NCBI GenBank assembly: GCA_948485625.1
Contig: CAOMRW010000012.1
Span: 3,423-34,765 of the forward strand
Direction of reading: 5' to 3'
Length of the DNA stretch: 31,343 nucleotides
DNA from: an uncultured Clostridia bacterium
GTDB lineage: Bacteria; Bacillota; Clostridia; TANB77; CAG-508
This document shows, piece by piece, positions 17,446 through 24,736 of this stretch; within the stretch, counting starts at the first letter, position 1, and every line of letters begins with the position of its first letter. The notes below the pieces were generated by a model. That model was given only the letters and a program-made list of their open reading frames with translations. It had not been told where the DNA came from and searched no databases. The translations under genes were made by a program, and so were the position numbers.

Positions 17446-17544
17446 AAAATATTGTCTCCTTTTATTCTTACTATCCAAAATTTTTTATTATATATATGAA
17501 CACACAAAAATAAAAAATTTTAGACAGCAACTATATATAATAAA

Positions 17545-17584
17545 AAATAACCTTCATTACTATTATGGTAATTTCAGGCTATTT
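17545..17584 (-). terminator. Terminator of the rnc-radical SAM operon
   Basis: Imperfect stem (AAATAGCC...ATTAC / GTAAT...AGGTTATTT) with loop CATAATA and a T-rich tail (TTATTTTTTATT) in the minus direction, 35 bases after the stop codon. Confidence 0.75.
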
Positions 17585-17618
17585 TATACAAACATTCAAA
17601 ATGACAATATTTAAAAAA

Positions 17619-18705
17619 CTACTTTTTCACTTTTTCATTTACATCTTTAGTTTCTTCTAAAAAATCTTCATATTTCTTTGTAATGTCTACTCTTGATTTT
17701 CCCTGTCTCACATTTTCATCTTGTTTTACAATCAAATCCACTTCATATGTATCTTTCAATTTCATCACATTTTCTTTTTTATGTCCAATTACATTATTAA
17801 TATCTATAGGATTTACAGTAACTTGAACCTCTTTTACTTTTACATTTAATCTTTTAATCTTTTCAACAATTGCATCATACCACATACTAGATTCAACTAA
17901 TTGTCTAAATGCTGGATGAAATGGACCGTGCAACAACTTCACTTTTATTTTCTTCTGGATTACATATTTCATCTGTATTTTGAAGTCCTACTCTTATTAT
18001 CTCAATATTCTTATTTGAAAATATTCTAACTAATTGTTTACATATTTCTACTGCTTGTACTACTGAAAGAGGTTCATATATTCCATCATTATATTCCTTT
18101 TCTAGTCTTGTTCCTTTTATTACTAGAACTGGATATATCCTTATCATTTTAGGTTTCAATTTTATTAATGCTTTGGCAGTATTTATTTCATCACTTCTAT
18201 TACTTTCAGGTAATCCAACCATCATTTGATGCCCTAAATTAAATCCATACCATCTTATTAATTTTGATGCCTTTTTTACATCTTCAAAAGTATGGCCTCT
18301 ATTAGCTCTCCCTAGAACATAATCATTAGCTGATTGAACACCTAATTCTATTGTTTTAACTTTATATTTTTTTAATCTTTTCAATATATCTTTATTTATA
18401 TAATCTGGTCTTGTTGATATTCTTATACTATCAACCTGGCCTTTTTCTATATATTCATATGCTACTTGTAATAACTCTTCTTGTCTTTCAATATCAATCC
18501 CTGTAAAACTTCCTCCAAAAAAAGCTATTTCCTTTTTTGCATCTTTATCTTTTATACTTTCCAAAAAATATTCTATCTCTTTTTTAGCTTCTTCTTTTGT
18601 TATATTCTTTTTTTGACCACTTATTGATTTCTGATTACAAAATATACAATCATTTGGGCATCCTAAATGTGGTACAAATACTGGAATTACATATTCTTTT
18701 TTCAT
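17619..18705 (-). CDS. Elp3-like radical SAM protein, split by a +1 shift at CGG
   Basis: The first frame starts at 18705 (AAAGGAG site) with the SAM cluster motif CPNDCIFC (C16, C20, C23), GGSFTGI, STRPDYI, LGVQSANDYVLGRANRGHT and GHQMMVGLP, all typical of the Elp3-like radical SAM group found beside rnc in clostridia. It reaches IRVGLQNTDEICNPEENKSEVVA and then CGG, and would stop seven codons later. Skipping the C at 17928 gives VVAGPFHPAFRQLVES, the conserved continuation, and an open frame to 17619 carrying the C-terminal domain with a KH-like NVIGHKKENVMKL stretch. The joined length is 361 residues. The exact substrate is unknown. It lies about 50 bases after rnc and probably shares its promoter. 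A shift or error is more likely than decay because both halves are otherwise intact. Confidence 0.88.
17926..17928 (-). other. CGG +1 frameshift site 3 (radical SAM gene)
   Basis: Coding strand GCA-C-GGT. Skipping the C at 17928 restores the conserved Gly of VVAGPFHPAFR. Confidence 0.65.
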
Positions 18706-18754
18706 AGCATATCTCCTTTCACATTATTACATTGATCATAAATAAAAATTTCAC

Positions 18755-19423
18755 CTAACTCTCTAAAGCTTTCTTTGCAGCTTGCATTTCTGCCTCTTTC
18801 TTACTCTTCCCTTTTCCTTTTGCTAACACCTTTCCATTTAAAGAAACTTCTGCTTCAAAAGTTTTATCATGGTCTGGCCCTGATTCTTTTATTATCTTAT
18901 ATTGAATTTTCACATCACCATTCTTCTGTAATTCTTCTTGTAATACTGTTTTATAGTCTTTTTGTCCAACATGTTTTGTAGCCAATTCAATTTCATCTTT
19001 CAAATTATCTATAATAAACCTTTTAGAATCTTCTAGAGAACCATCAATATATATTGCAGCAATTACTGCTTCTACACTATCAGCAAGAATTGCAGGCCTT
19101 TTATTTCCACCTGTCATTATTTCAGATTTACCAAGATACAAGAAATCACTAAAATTATGCAAAACAGCAACTTTATACAAACTTTGCTCACACACAACTG
19201 TTGCTCTAACTTTAGTCATTTCTCCTTCTTTTAAATTTGTATATTTATTATACATATACTCACTTGACACGAACTCTAATATGCTATCACCTAAAAACTC
19301 CAATTTCTCATTACTTGGCACACCATGTTCATAAGCATATGATGTATGTGTTAATGCATTTTTTAATAATTCTATATTTTTAAATTTATATCCTATATTT
19401 TTTTCTAACTTTTCTAAATTCAT
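18755..19423 (-). CDS. rnc: Ribonuclease III
   Basis: 222 residues. It cleaves double-stranded RNA in rRNA maturation and mRNA turnover. The signature NEKLEFLGDSILEF is at about 41-54 (E45, D49), SVEAVIAAIYIDG holds the second catalytic Glu, and the C-terminal dsRNA-binding domain runs from DYKTVLQEELQK to KGKSKKEAEMQAAKKAL. I start at ATG 19423, with GGAAAGG 8 bases upstream; a GTG three codons earlier overlaps that site. A promoter lies immediately upstream. The usual upstream fatty-acid genes (plsX, acpP) are not here. Confidence 0.97.
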   Translation of the reverse strand: MNLEKLEKNIGYKFKNIELLKNALTHTSYAYEHGVPSNEKLEFLGDSILEFVSSEYMYNKYTNLKEGEMTKVRATVVCEQSLYKVAVLHNFSDFLYLGKSEIMTGGNKRPAILADSVEAVIAAIYIDGSLEDSKRFIIDNLKDEIELATKHVGQKDYKTVLQEELQKNGDVKIQYKIIKESGPDHDKTFEAEVSLNGKVLAKGKGKSKKEAEMQAAKKALES

Positions 19424-19443
19424 ATTTTTCACCTTTCCATTAT

Positions 19444-19471
19444 ATTATATACTTTTTTACAAAATTTGCAA
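19444..19471 (-). promoter_or_regulatory. rnc promoter
   Basis: TTGCAA (19471-19466), 16 bases, TATAAT (19449-19444), followed by the rnc ribosome site. Confidence 0.55.
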
Positions 19472-19491
19472 GAAAAACAAATCAAAAAAAA

Positions 19492-19523
19492 TGAAACATT
19501 TGGGACAGTCCAATTTTGTTTCA
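19492..19523. repeat. REP-like element, copy D (single arm)
   Basis: A 32-bp palindromic arm matching the copy A arm in layout and most bases (TGAAACA, GGGACAGTCC, TTTGTTTCA), followed by a TTGTCGTTTCTTG stretch like the left spacer of copy A. There is no second arm, so this is half an element, lying just upstream of the rnc promoter. Confidence 0.8.
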
Positions 19524-19653
19524 TTTTTCATGTCATTCCTTGTCGTTTCTTGTAATTTCTTGTCAAATTATTAAAAACTAAAAAAACAAAAGCAATGTTG
19601 ATAAAAGATTAAACTTTCAGACACTTTTACACCATTGATTTTGTTTTTCTATT

Positions 19654-19791
19654 TTAAAATGAGATTAAAAAATTAGTATAAAAATAATACAAGAATCCAA
19701 TCAAAAGTAACCCTCCTACTATCATCCACATTGCAGATACTCTTGAAGAGTCATCTTTCCTATATAAAGTTACAATAGTTGAAATATACAA
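19654..19791 (-). CDS. Possible 45-residue membrane peptide
   Basis: A frame from TTG 19791 encodes a short polar start, SSRVSAMWM and a single hydrophobic helix (IVGGLLLIGFLYYFY). I see no ribosome site before the TTG; the ATG at the internal Met has only a weak AAGAG. It could be a genuine small membrane protein or the remnant of a larger gene. It lies in the roughly 420-base gap between veg and rnc, which otherwise holds only repeat copy D and the veg terminator. Confidence 0.25.
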   Translation of the reverse strand: MYISTIVTLYRKDDSSRVSAMWMIVGGLLLIGFLYYFYTNFLISF

Positions 19792-19824
19792 ATAAATATT
19801 TTAGTAACATAATTTAATAAAAAA

Positions 19825-19854
19825 AAGAGAAATTGGAAAAACCAACTATCTCTT
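19825..19854 (-). terminator. veg terminator
   Basis: Stem AAGAGATAGTTGG / CCAATTTCTCTT with a TTTTT loop and a run of eight T after it in the minus direction. It overlaps the veg stop codon. Confidence 0.9.
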
Positions 19855-20156
19855 ACACTAGCACCTCTGCTTTTTTCTTTTTCATTTCAACCTGAGGTGG
19901 AATTAATGGACTATATGCTTCTCCATCAAAAACATCCACTTCCACAGTTCTTGTTAAAACATCAGTATAACTATATGTTACATTTCTATCACTTTCTTCA
20001 TATCTTACTACAAAAATATTAGGATATGCTTTTTCTAAAGTTGCTTCTTTTTCAAAAGTTTTGCTTCTTCCGAAGAGAACCTTTTACTATTATCTTTTGA
20101 CCCACTTTCTCTAAGATGTCAGTTTTTAGATTTGATATATCTGTTTTACAAATCAT
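19853..20156 (-). CDS. veg: Veg protein, split by a +1 shift at CGG
   Basis: The frame starting at ATG 20156 (AGGTGA site) reads MICKTDISNLKTDILEKVGQ, KIIVKGSL, then CGG, and ends at TGA six codons later. Skipping the C at 20072 gives KGSLGRSKTFEKEATLEKAY, PNIFVVRYEESDRNVTYSYT and DVLTRTVEVDVFDGE, which is the Veg (DUF1021) pattern (GRRKT, YPS.FV, SYSYADVL.ETVEL in Bacillus). The joined length is 100 residues against 86 in B. subtilis, the extra part being a C-terminal tail rich in K. Veg is a small protein linked to biofilm regulation, encoded next to yabG in Bacillus as here. It has a consensus promoter and a strong terminator, so a decayed gene is improbable. Ordinary gene callers would miss it. 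Confidence 0.9.
20070..20072 (-). other. CGG +1 frameshift site 4 (veg)
   Basis: Coding strand CTT-C-GGA. Skipping the C at 20072 restores LGRSKT. AAAGG lies a few bases upstream and the preceding codon is CTT, as at the prfB shift site. Confidence 0.65.
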
Positions 20157-20185
20157 GCTATCACCTACTCCCTTAAGATGGCTTG

Positions 20186-20214
20186 ATTATAGCATTTCTT
20201 GCAAAAAATGTCAA
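20186..20214 (-). promoter_or_regulatory. Consensus sigma-A promoter of veg
   Basis: TTGACA (20214-20209), exactly 17 bases, TATAAT (20191-20186) with an extended TGC before it. This is a full consensus promoter, as is the classical strong veg promoter of B. subtilis. Confidence 0.92.
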
Positions 20215-20281
20215 AAAATTTTTGTTTGTGTATTTTCCTATTTTTTCTTTATTCTTAGCCTATTCAGGAGATTGTTTTTGT

Positions 20282-20325
20282 TTATATTACATTTATATTA
20301 CATTTACATTACATTCATATTACAT
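20282..20325. repeat. Four tandem 11-bp repeats between yabG and veg
   Basis: Units TTATATTACAT, TTATATTACAT, TTACATTACAT and TCATATTACAT stand head to tail directly after the yabG stop. They lie upstream of the veg promoter by about 70 bases. Confidence 0.85.
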
Positions 20326-20330
20326 ATCAA

Positions 20331-21167
20331 TTATTCTAATGTCATTCTCCCATTTGAGCCTATACCACCTACACCTTTTTTTCCATCACGTAACTCTCTT
20401 GCAATATCATCTATATTTATATATCTATATTTTTCAGTAGTTGCAACTTTCTCTGCCACTATCAATGGGTCTATAAAATCAATTAAAATTCTTGATGGAG
20501 AGGATGCAAAATTTGCTCCTGCAAGAATTATAGCCTCAAAATAGCTTTGACAAGCACCTGCAAATATTACTGTATCTTTCTTATTTTCATTATCATATCT
20601 TCTTGCTTCTTTTACTGTATTTATAAAATATTTAGAATTTCTATAATTATATATATCATTATAATTAGTTCCTCTTTTTATCATACCATCATGTCCTGTA
20701 ATTATTAATATATCTGGATTATATGTTTTAAGTAATTGATAAACTAGTCTTGGTTGCCTATATTCAGGAATATTTTTCACTATCGCATTTAAACCCAACT
20801 TTTTATAATAATTATATGATTTTTGAGAATATCTTCTATCACCATCTAAATGTAGTATCTTACCTGTAACTATCTTCTGTCCTAATCTTTTTTCCTTTAA
20901 TTCTATTATTCCTACCTGATATTCCTTATTATATTTATATATTCTTTCTTTTATCTGTTTATTTTCTGCTTTTAAAATATTCTTTATTCGCTTGCCATTT
21001 ATTTTCTCTAAATCATTAACATCACTATCTGCTTCTATTCTCCTTGATAATCCACAAAGTATTGCTATCTCTTTATCTGATGTCTTTATTATCCTTTTGA
21101 CATAAAAAATAATATCTTGCTCATATGATTTCCTTGCAACAATATCTCCCTTTTTTATCTTTCTCAT
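20331..21167 (-). CDS. yabG: YabG, sporulation-specific protease
   Basis: 278 residues (about 290 in B. subtilis). YabG processes spore coat proteins and, in C. difficile, the germination protease precursor. Visible family motifs are GDIVARKSY, GKILHLDGDRRY, LIITGHDGMIKRG (likely catalytic His) and VIFAGACQSYFEAI (likely nucleophile Cys), followed by GANFASSPSRILIDFIDPL and GVGGIGSNGRMTL. The ATG at 21167 has a GAGGTGA site. The neighbouring veg gene is conserved with it in Bacillus. Upstream lies a sigma-E/K-like promoter, in keeping with mother-cell expression. Confidence 0.95.
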   Translation of the reverse strand: MRKIKKGDIVARKSYEQDIIFYVKRIIKTSDKEIAILCGLSRRIEADSDVNDLEKINGKRIKNILKAENKQIKERIYKYNKEYQVGIIELKEKRLGQKIVTGKILHLDGDRRYSQKSYNYYKKLGLNAIVKNIPEYRQPRLVYQLLKTYNPDILIITGHDGMIKRGTNYNDIYNYRNSKYFINTVKEARRYDNENKKDTVIFAGACQSYFEAIILAGANFASSPSRILIDFIDPLIVAEKVATTEKYRYINIDDIARELRDGKKGVGGIGSNGRMTLE

Positions 21168-21196
21168 TCAAATCACCTCATATTTTCAGGCTATTA

Positions 21197-21224
21197 TATT
21201 TTATGTAAATTCAATCAATTTAGT
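21197..21224 (-). promoter_or_regulatory. Sigma-K/E-like promoter of yabG
   Basis: CATAAAATA (21205-21197) fits CATANNNTA and is preceded after 17 bases by AC (21224-21223). CATAAAAT also differs by only one base from the sigma-E -10. Confidence 0.45.
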
Positions 21225-21251
21225 GCTTAATCCATATTAAATATATCAAAG

Positions 21252-21280
21252 TTGACATTTTTAAACTTTATGTATATAAT
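21252..21280 (+). promoter_or_regulatory. Consensus sigma-A promoter of the SpoIIID-like gene
   Basis: TTGACA (21252-21257), 17 bases, TATAAT (21275-21280). The ribosome site GAAAGGAG precedes the ATG at 21314. Confidence 0.92.
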
Positions 21281-21313
21281 ATAAATATATAAATTTGAAA
21301 GGAGAAACTCCCT

Positions 21314-21583
21314 ATGTCAAAACATCAAGAAATCAAGAAAAGAGTATTAGAAGAAGCAACCTATGTAATCAAAACCAATTCAACTGTTCGGGCAACTGCC
21401 AAACAGTTTCAAGTCTCCAAAAGCACAGTTCATCTAGATATTACTGTAAGACTTTTCTATATTAACCCAGAATTATTCAAAAAAGTAAATGAAATTTTAC
21501 AGAAACATACAGATGAATGTCATATACGGGGAGGCAATGCAACCAGAGAAAAATATTTAAAACTGAGAAATAGCAAACAATAA
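21314..21583 (+). CDS. SpoIIID paralogue, vegetatively promoted, with two CGG codons
   Basis: 89 residues. The HTH region STVRATAKQFQVSKSTVHLD and the C-terminal HIRGGNATREKYLKL align over their whole length with SpoIIID, the mother-cell transcription regulator. It differs from the convergent true SpoIIID in having LDITVRLFYINPELFKK after the HTH instead of KDVSERL. The promoter is full sigma-A consensus rather than sporulation-type. Its codons include CGG at 21389-21391 (R26) and 21527-21529 (R72), both at Arg positions conserved in SpoIIID; I found no other in-frame CGG read in frame in the window. The composition looks slightly less AT-rich than its neighbours, so acquisition from elsewhere is possible. 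It ends in a strong terminator. Confidence 0.85.
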   Translation: MSKHQEIKKRVLEEATYVIKTNSTVRATAKQFQVSKSTVHLDITVRLFYINPELFKKVNEILQKHTDECHIRGGNATREKYLKLRNSKQ

Positions 21584-21594
21584 CATCTCCCCTA

Positions 21595-21628
21595 TTGAAA
21601 CAGCCCTTAGACTTAAGGGCTGTTTCAA
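21595..21628 (+). terminator. Terminator between the convergent SpoIIID paralogues
   Basis: Perfect 15-bp stem (TTGAAACAGCCCTTA / TAAGGGCTGTTTCAA) with a GACT loop and an ATATTTTAATAT tail on the plus side. The minus side has no T-run. Confidence 0.8.
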
Positions 21629-21650
21629 ATATTTTAATATCATTTACAAT

Positions 21651-21905
21651 TCATTTCAAACGACTGTATTTTAGCTTAGTAGCCATACCTCCTCTAATAT
21701 GTCTCTCAGCTTTATTCTCATCTAATATCTCTCTGACTTCTTTTGCTAATATTGGATTTATCTTCATTAATCTTTCGGAGACATCTTTATGCACTGTGCT
21801 CTTACTTATTCCAAACTTTTTCGCTGTTCCTCTTACTGTATCTTTTGAATCTATTATATAATGTGCAAGTTCTATTGCACGCTCATCTATTGATATACAT
21901 TTCAT
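21651..21905 (-). CDS. spoIIID: Sporulation transcription regulator SpoIIID
   Basis: 84 residues. SpoIIID is a small DNA-binding protein that activates and represses mother-cell genes between the sigma-E and sigma-K stages. The whole family pattern is present: DERAIELAHYIIDSKDTVRG, TAKKFGISKSTVHKDVSERL, KINPILAKEVREIL and RHIRGGMATKLKYSR. I place the start at ATG 21905, with GGGGG 8 bases upstream; the frame extends to an ATG at 21920 but that codon lies in an inverted repeat and has no ribosome site. It is the last gene of a minus-strand series headed by membrane genes. Confidence 0.95.
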   Translation of the reverse strand: MKCISIDERAIELAHYIIDSKDTVRGTAKKFGISKSTVHKDVSERLMKINPILAKEVREILDENKAERHIRGGMATKLKYSRLK

Positions 21906-21918
21906 AAAGCAAACCCCC

Positions 21919-21950
21919 ATACGAATACTTTTGTTTAATTGTATTCGTAT
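21919..21950. repeat. 10-bp inverted repeat in the spoIIID leader
   Basis: ATACGAATAC (21919-21928) and GTATTCGTAT (21941-21950) are perfect inverted copies 12 bases apart, directly next to the GGGGG ribosome site of spoIIID. The structure could be an operator or an RNA hairpin affecting translation. Confidence 0.7.
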
Positions 21951-21968
21951 AGAGGTTGTATTAGAACT

Positions 21969-22898
21969 TTATTTATTTTTCCTTCTATCAATTGAATAAC
22001 TACTCCCCATTACTGACTTAGCTAAGTGTTTTACTTGTGCTCCAACTTCTCCTATTTCCAATATATTTGAAAACCTACCCACATCAGCCTCAACAACACC
22101 AATAGAAATTGATGTAAGAGCAAACTGTTCTATTATGCCTTTCCTATTTGCAACTTCTATATAACCTTTTTCTGCATCTTTCTCAGTAAAAAATTTAATT
22201 ACATTTAAATCAAAATATGCAATTATACTTTTACAAATTTCTTCACAATTTAATGTTGGAATTATAGCAATAAAATCATCTCCACCAATATGACCAACAA
22301 AAGAATCATTTGGTATATGTTCATGAACACATTTTAATATGGTATCAGCAGTAAATTTTATTATTTCATCACCATTCAAAAATCCATATACATCATTATA
22401 AGCTTTAAAATTATCTAAGTCTAAATACAACACAGAAAAACTCTCTTTATTAGATATTCTCTTCTTCAACTCTGCATGTATTTGTACATTTCCTGGAAGT
22501 CCTGTAAGAGGACTAATTCTTCTATTAATAGTCAATAATCTACTCAAATTCTTTATAGTATAATACAAATATTGAACATTTACTGGCTTTTTTATATAAT
22601 ATTCTACTGATTCTTGTAATATTTTTATTCTATGTTCTTTATCTGAATCAGATGAAACAACAATTATTGGAGTTATAGTATTGTCTTCATCATTTCTTAT
22701 TCTTTTACATAATGAAACAACATTAACTTCTATCGCATCTTCATTAATAATTATCATAGATGGTATATTTTTTAAGGCTACATCTATTTTATCTGAAGTA
22801 ACACTTATAAATTTATATTCTAAATCATTTTTAAATAACTCTCTAAATACTAATATTGAAGATTCATCATCATCAATTATATAAATCTCTTGTATCAT
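21969..22898 (-). CDS. REC-GGDEF protein, putative diguanylate cyclase
   Basis: 309 residues. Residues 1-120 form a receiver domain (YIIDDDESS with D9-D11; PIIVVSSDSD; YYIKKPVNV with the conserved Lys-Pro). The phosphoacceptor position at the end of strand 3 reads MIIINED, with N52 where Asp is expected, so normal phosphorylation is doubtful. Residues 130-300 form the GGDEF domain: LTGLPG, LYLDLDNFKAYND and GGDDF at 205-209, an accepted variant of GGDEF, suggesting c-di-GMP synthesis. It overlaps the upstream CmpB-like gene by four bases (ATGA), so the two are translationally coupled. Its position directly upstream of spoIIID is notable. Confidence 0.9.
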   Translation of the reverse strand: MIQEIYIIDDDESSILVFRELFKNDLEYKFISVTSDKIDVALKNIPSMIIINEDAIEVNVVSLCKRIRNDEDNTITPIIVVSSDSDKEHRIKILQESVEYYIKKPVNVQYLYYTIKNLSRLLTINRRISPLTGLPGNVQIHAELKKRISNKESFSVLYLDLDNFKAYNDVYGFLNGDEIIKFTADTILKCVHEHIPNDSFVGHIGGDDFIAIIPTLNCEEICKSIIAYFDLNVIKFFTEKDAEKGYIEVANRKGIIEQFALTSISIGVVEADVGRFSNILEIGEVGAQVKHLAKSVMGSSYSIDRRKNK

Positions 22899-23704
22899 TT
22901 TTCCTCCTTAGTTTTGTGTATATCTTTTTTTATTAATTCTATTTTTCTACCTAATATTTCAGTTATTTCATTACTCTGTATATCAGGAAACGCCTTTTTT
23001 AATCTATACACTCTTCTATACAAAATCCTAAATATTCTATTTTTTCGCTTTTTAAGAGTTTCTATAGCATTTTGCAAACTTTCAATAATATCTGCTTTGA
23101 TATTTTTATTATTTCTATCATTAAGTTTCTTAATCTCTTCTAACTTGTCTTTTATTTGATTATTCAAATCTTCTATTTTCTCTAGAGCACTTTTTATATT
23201 TATAGTTGAAATAATACTAATTATTGTATCAAGTATAAATAAAACTGTTATTATTAAGATTGCTATTTTTAATATTAAAGGATTAATTAAACATATATTT
23301 CTTTCAACAAATGGATGAATATATTTTATAAAAAGTACACCTAATATTCCCCAACATATTGAATTAAATAAACATACTCTTCCATTAATATTTATTTTCT
23401 GGTCTGAATAATCCCAATATTTTGTTTTAAAAATCTTCTCTAAAAGAACTCCAACCAAATATTCCCATACAGACAACACTAAAAAAGAAATTATAAATAA
23501 TATAAATAAATTATTTTGAAATTTCTTTAGGAATAGAAGCATTATTATAGTTCCTATTCCATATATAGGACAAAAAGGTCCATTTAAAAACCCTGTATTT
23601 ATAATCTTTTTTTCACAAAAACTTCTAAATACACTCTCCAACACCCAGCCTGCAATAGAATAAATTATAAAATATGTCCATAAATTAAATATTGTATATT
23701 CCAC
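22895..23704 (-). CDS. CmpB-like (ABC_trans_CmpB family) membrane protein
   Basis: 269 residues. The N-terminal part has at least five membrane segments and the family signatures SIAGWVLESVFRS, NTGFLNGPFCPIYGIGTI, EYLVGVLLEKIFKTKYWDYS and NGRVCLFNSICWGILG, matching the putative ABC-transporter type IV family (PF06541). From about residue 180 a cytoplasmic coiled coil follows (SALEKIEDLNNQIKDKLEEI) and a basic tail. The transport role is only a database name; no ATPase is nearby. It lies 22 bases after the Ig-like gene and overlaps the GGDEF gene, so it is part of one operon. Confidence 0.85.
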   Translation of the reverse strand: MEYTIFNLWTYFIIYSIAGWVLESVFRSFCEKKIINTGFLNGPFCPIYGIGTIIMLLFLKKFQNNLFILFIISFLVLSVWEYLVGVLLEKIFKTKYWDYSDQKININGRVCLFNSICWGILGVLFIKYIHPFVERNICLINPLILKIAILIITVLFILDTIISIISTINIKSALEKIEDLNNQIKDKLEEIKKLNDRNNKNIKADIIESLQNAIETLKKRKNRIFRILYRRVYRLKKAFPDIQSNEITEILGRKIELIKKDIHKTKEEK

Positions 23705-23726
23705 TTTTCCTTACCTTCTAAGTTTA

Positions 23727-24668
23727 TTATTTCATAAATTTAACTGCTCTTTCTTCACTAAGACCACTAGAATTATATACTGTTACTTGTATTATATTTT
23801 CTCCTGGTTGTAATTCCATTGGTACAGTATAGTCCAATTCTTTCAAATTCATTTCATCTATATTTAATTCGTATTTTCTATCTTCTTGATTTAATACAAA
23901 TTCAATTTTTGAAAGTCTTTCTTCATCAGATGTCTTTATTACAAAATGCTCACGTTGTTCATCAACATCTAGAATTAGCTTTGGCTTTGATACTCCATTA
24001 ATTTTTTGCTCTTTTGTATCAGTATTATTATTTTCATCAACAACTATTACTGTTAATGTGTGTAAACCTTTCATTGCCTCTATTTCTTGCTCCATAGTTG
24101 TACTATTAATTTGTATAGTCTGTTCATCTTCTTCATCCCATCTATAAGTCATATAAGCTATTTTAGTATCACTTTCACATTTTATTTTAATCTTATTTCC
24201 TGAAACCTCAATATTTATATTGCTTTCAACTTCATACTGTTTATCATATGTAATCTGTTTTCCAATTTCATCTTGAACTAAAACATGTAAAGTATTAGTT
24301 CCTAATGGAACATTTATCTGTTGTTCTAAATATTGACCATTATTTCCTCTTACAACTATTGGTTCTTCATCATTCCATCTATATTCTATTTTTTCTATGT
24401 TTCTTTGATGTGTAACCTTTAATAAAATAACTTTATCAGTCTTATTTTCAATAGCAATTGTAGGCTCTATACTTTGCTCTTTCTTTTCACTTTGGTTTTC
24501 ATATATAGCATAAGTTCCTGTCGCAACCATAAAAATACCAAATACTAATATTGCAATTGCAAAAAACTTCAACACACTACTTATTTCAACAGGCTGTTTA
24601 TTTCTAACCTTTTTATTCTTTTTTCTACTATTATCCATTGGCATACTAGTCGAAAGTATCTGATTCAT
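23727..24668 (-). CDS. Membrane-anchored protein with three Ig-like repeats
   Basis: 313 residues. A basic cytoplasmic N terminus (RKKNKKVRNK) precedes one membrane segment at about 33-55 (LKFFAIAILVFGIFMVATGT). The outside part is three repeats of about 80 residues, each with an aromatic strand (KIEYRWNDEEP, YMTYRWDEEDE, KIEFVLNQEDR) and a strand of the type TNTLHVLVQDEIGK / LHTLTVIVVDENNN / ENIIQVTVYNSSG, as in bacterial Ig-like folds. No catalytic motif is seen. It heads a minus-strand series ending with spoIIID and has its own promoter; it may be a sensor or a wall-interacting protein. The family is not recognised. Confidence 0.75.
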   Translation of the reverse strand: MNQILSTSMPMDNSRKKNKKVRNKQPVEISSVLKFFAIAILVFGIFMVATGTYAIYENQSEKKEQSIEPTIAIENKTDKVILLKVTHQRNIEKIEYRWNDEEPIVVRGNNGQYLEQQINVPLGTNTLHVLVQDEIGKQITYDKQYEVESNINIEVSGNKIKIKCESDTKIAYMTYRWDEEDEQTIQINSTTMEQEIEAMKGLHTLTVIVVDENNNTDTKEQKINGVSKPKLILDVDEQREHFVIKTSDEERLSKIEFVLNQEDRKYELNIDEMNLKELDYTVPMELQPGENIIQVTVYNSSGLSEERAVKFMK

Positions 24669-24736
24669 ATATCACACCTCTACTTATCAAGTAACTCATT
24701 TATAAAATACATAATTATCCATTTAAAACTAAAAAA

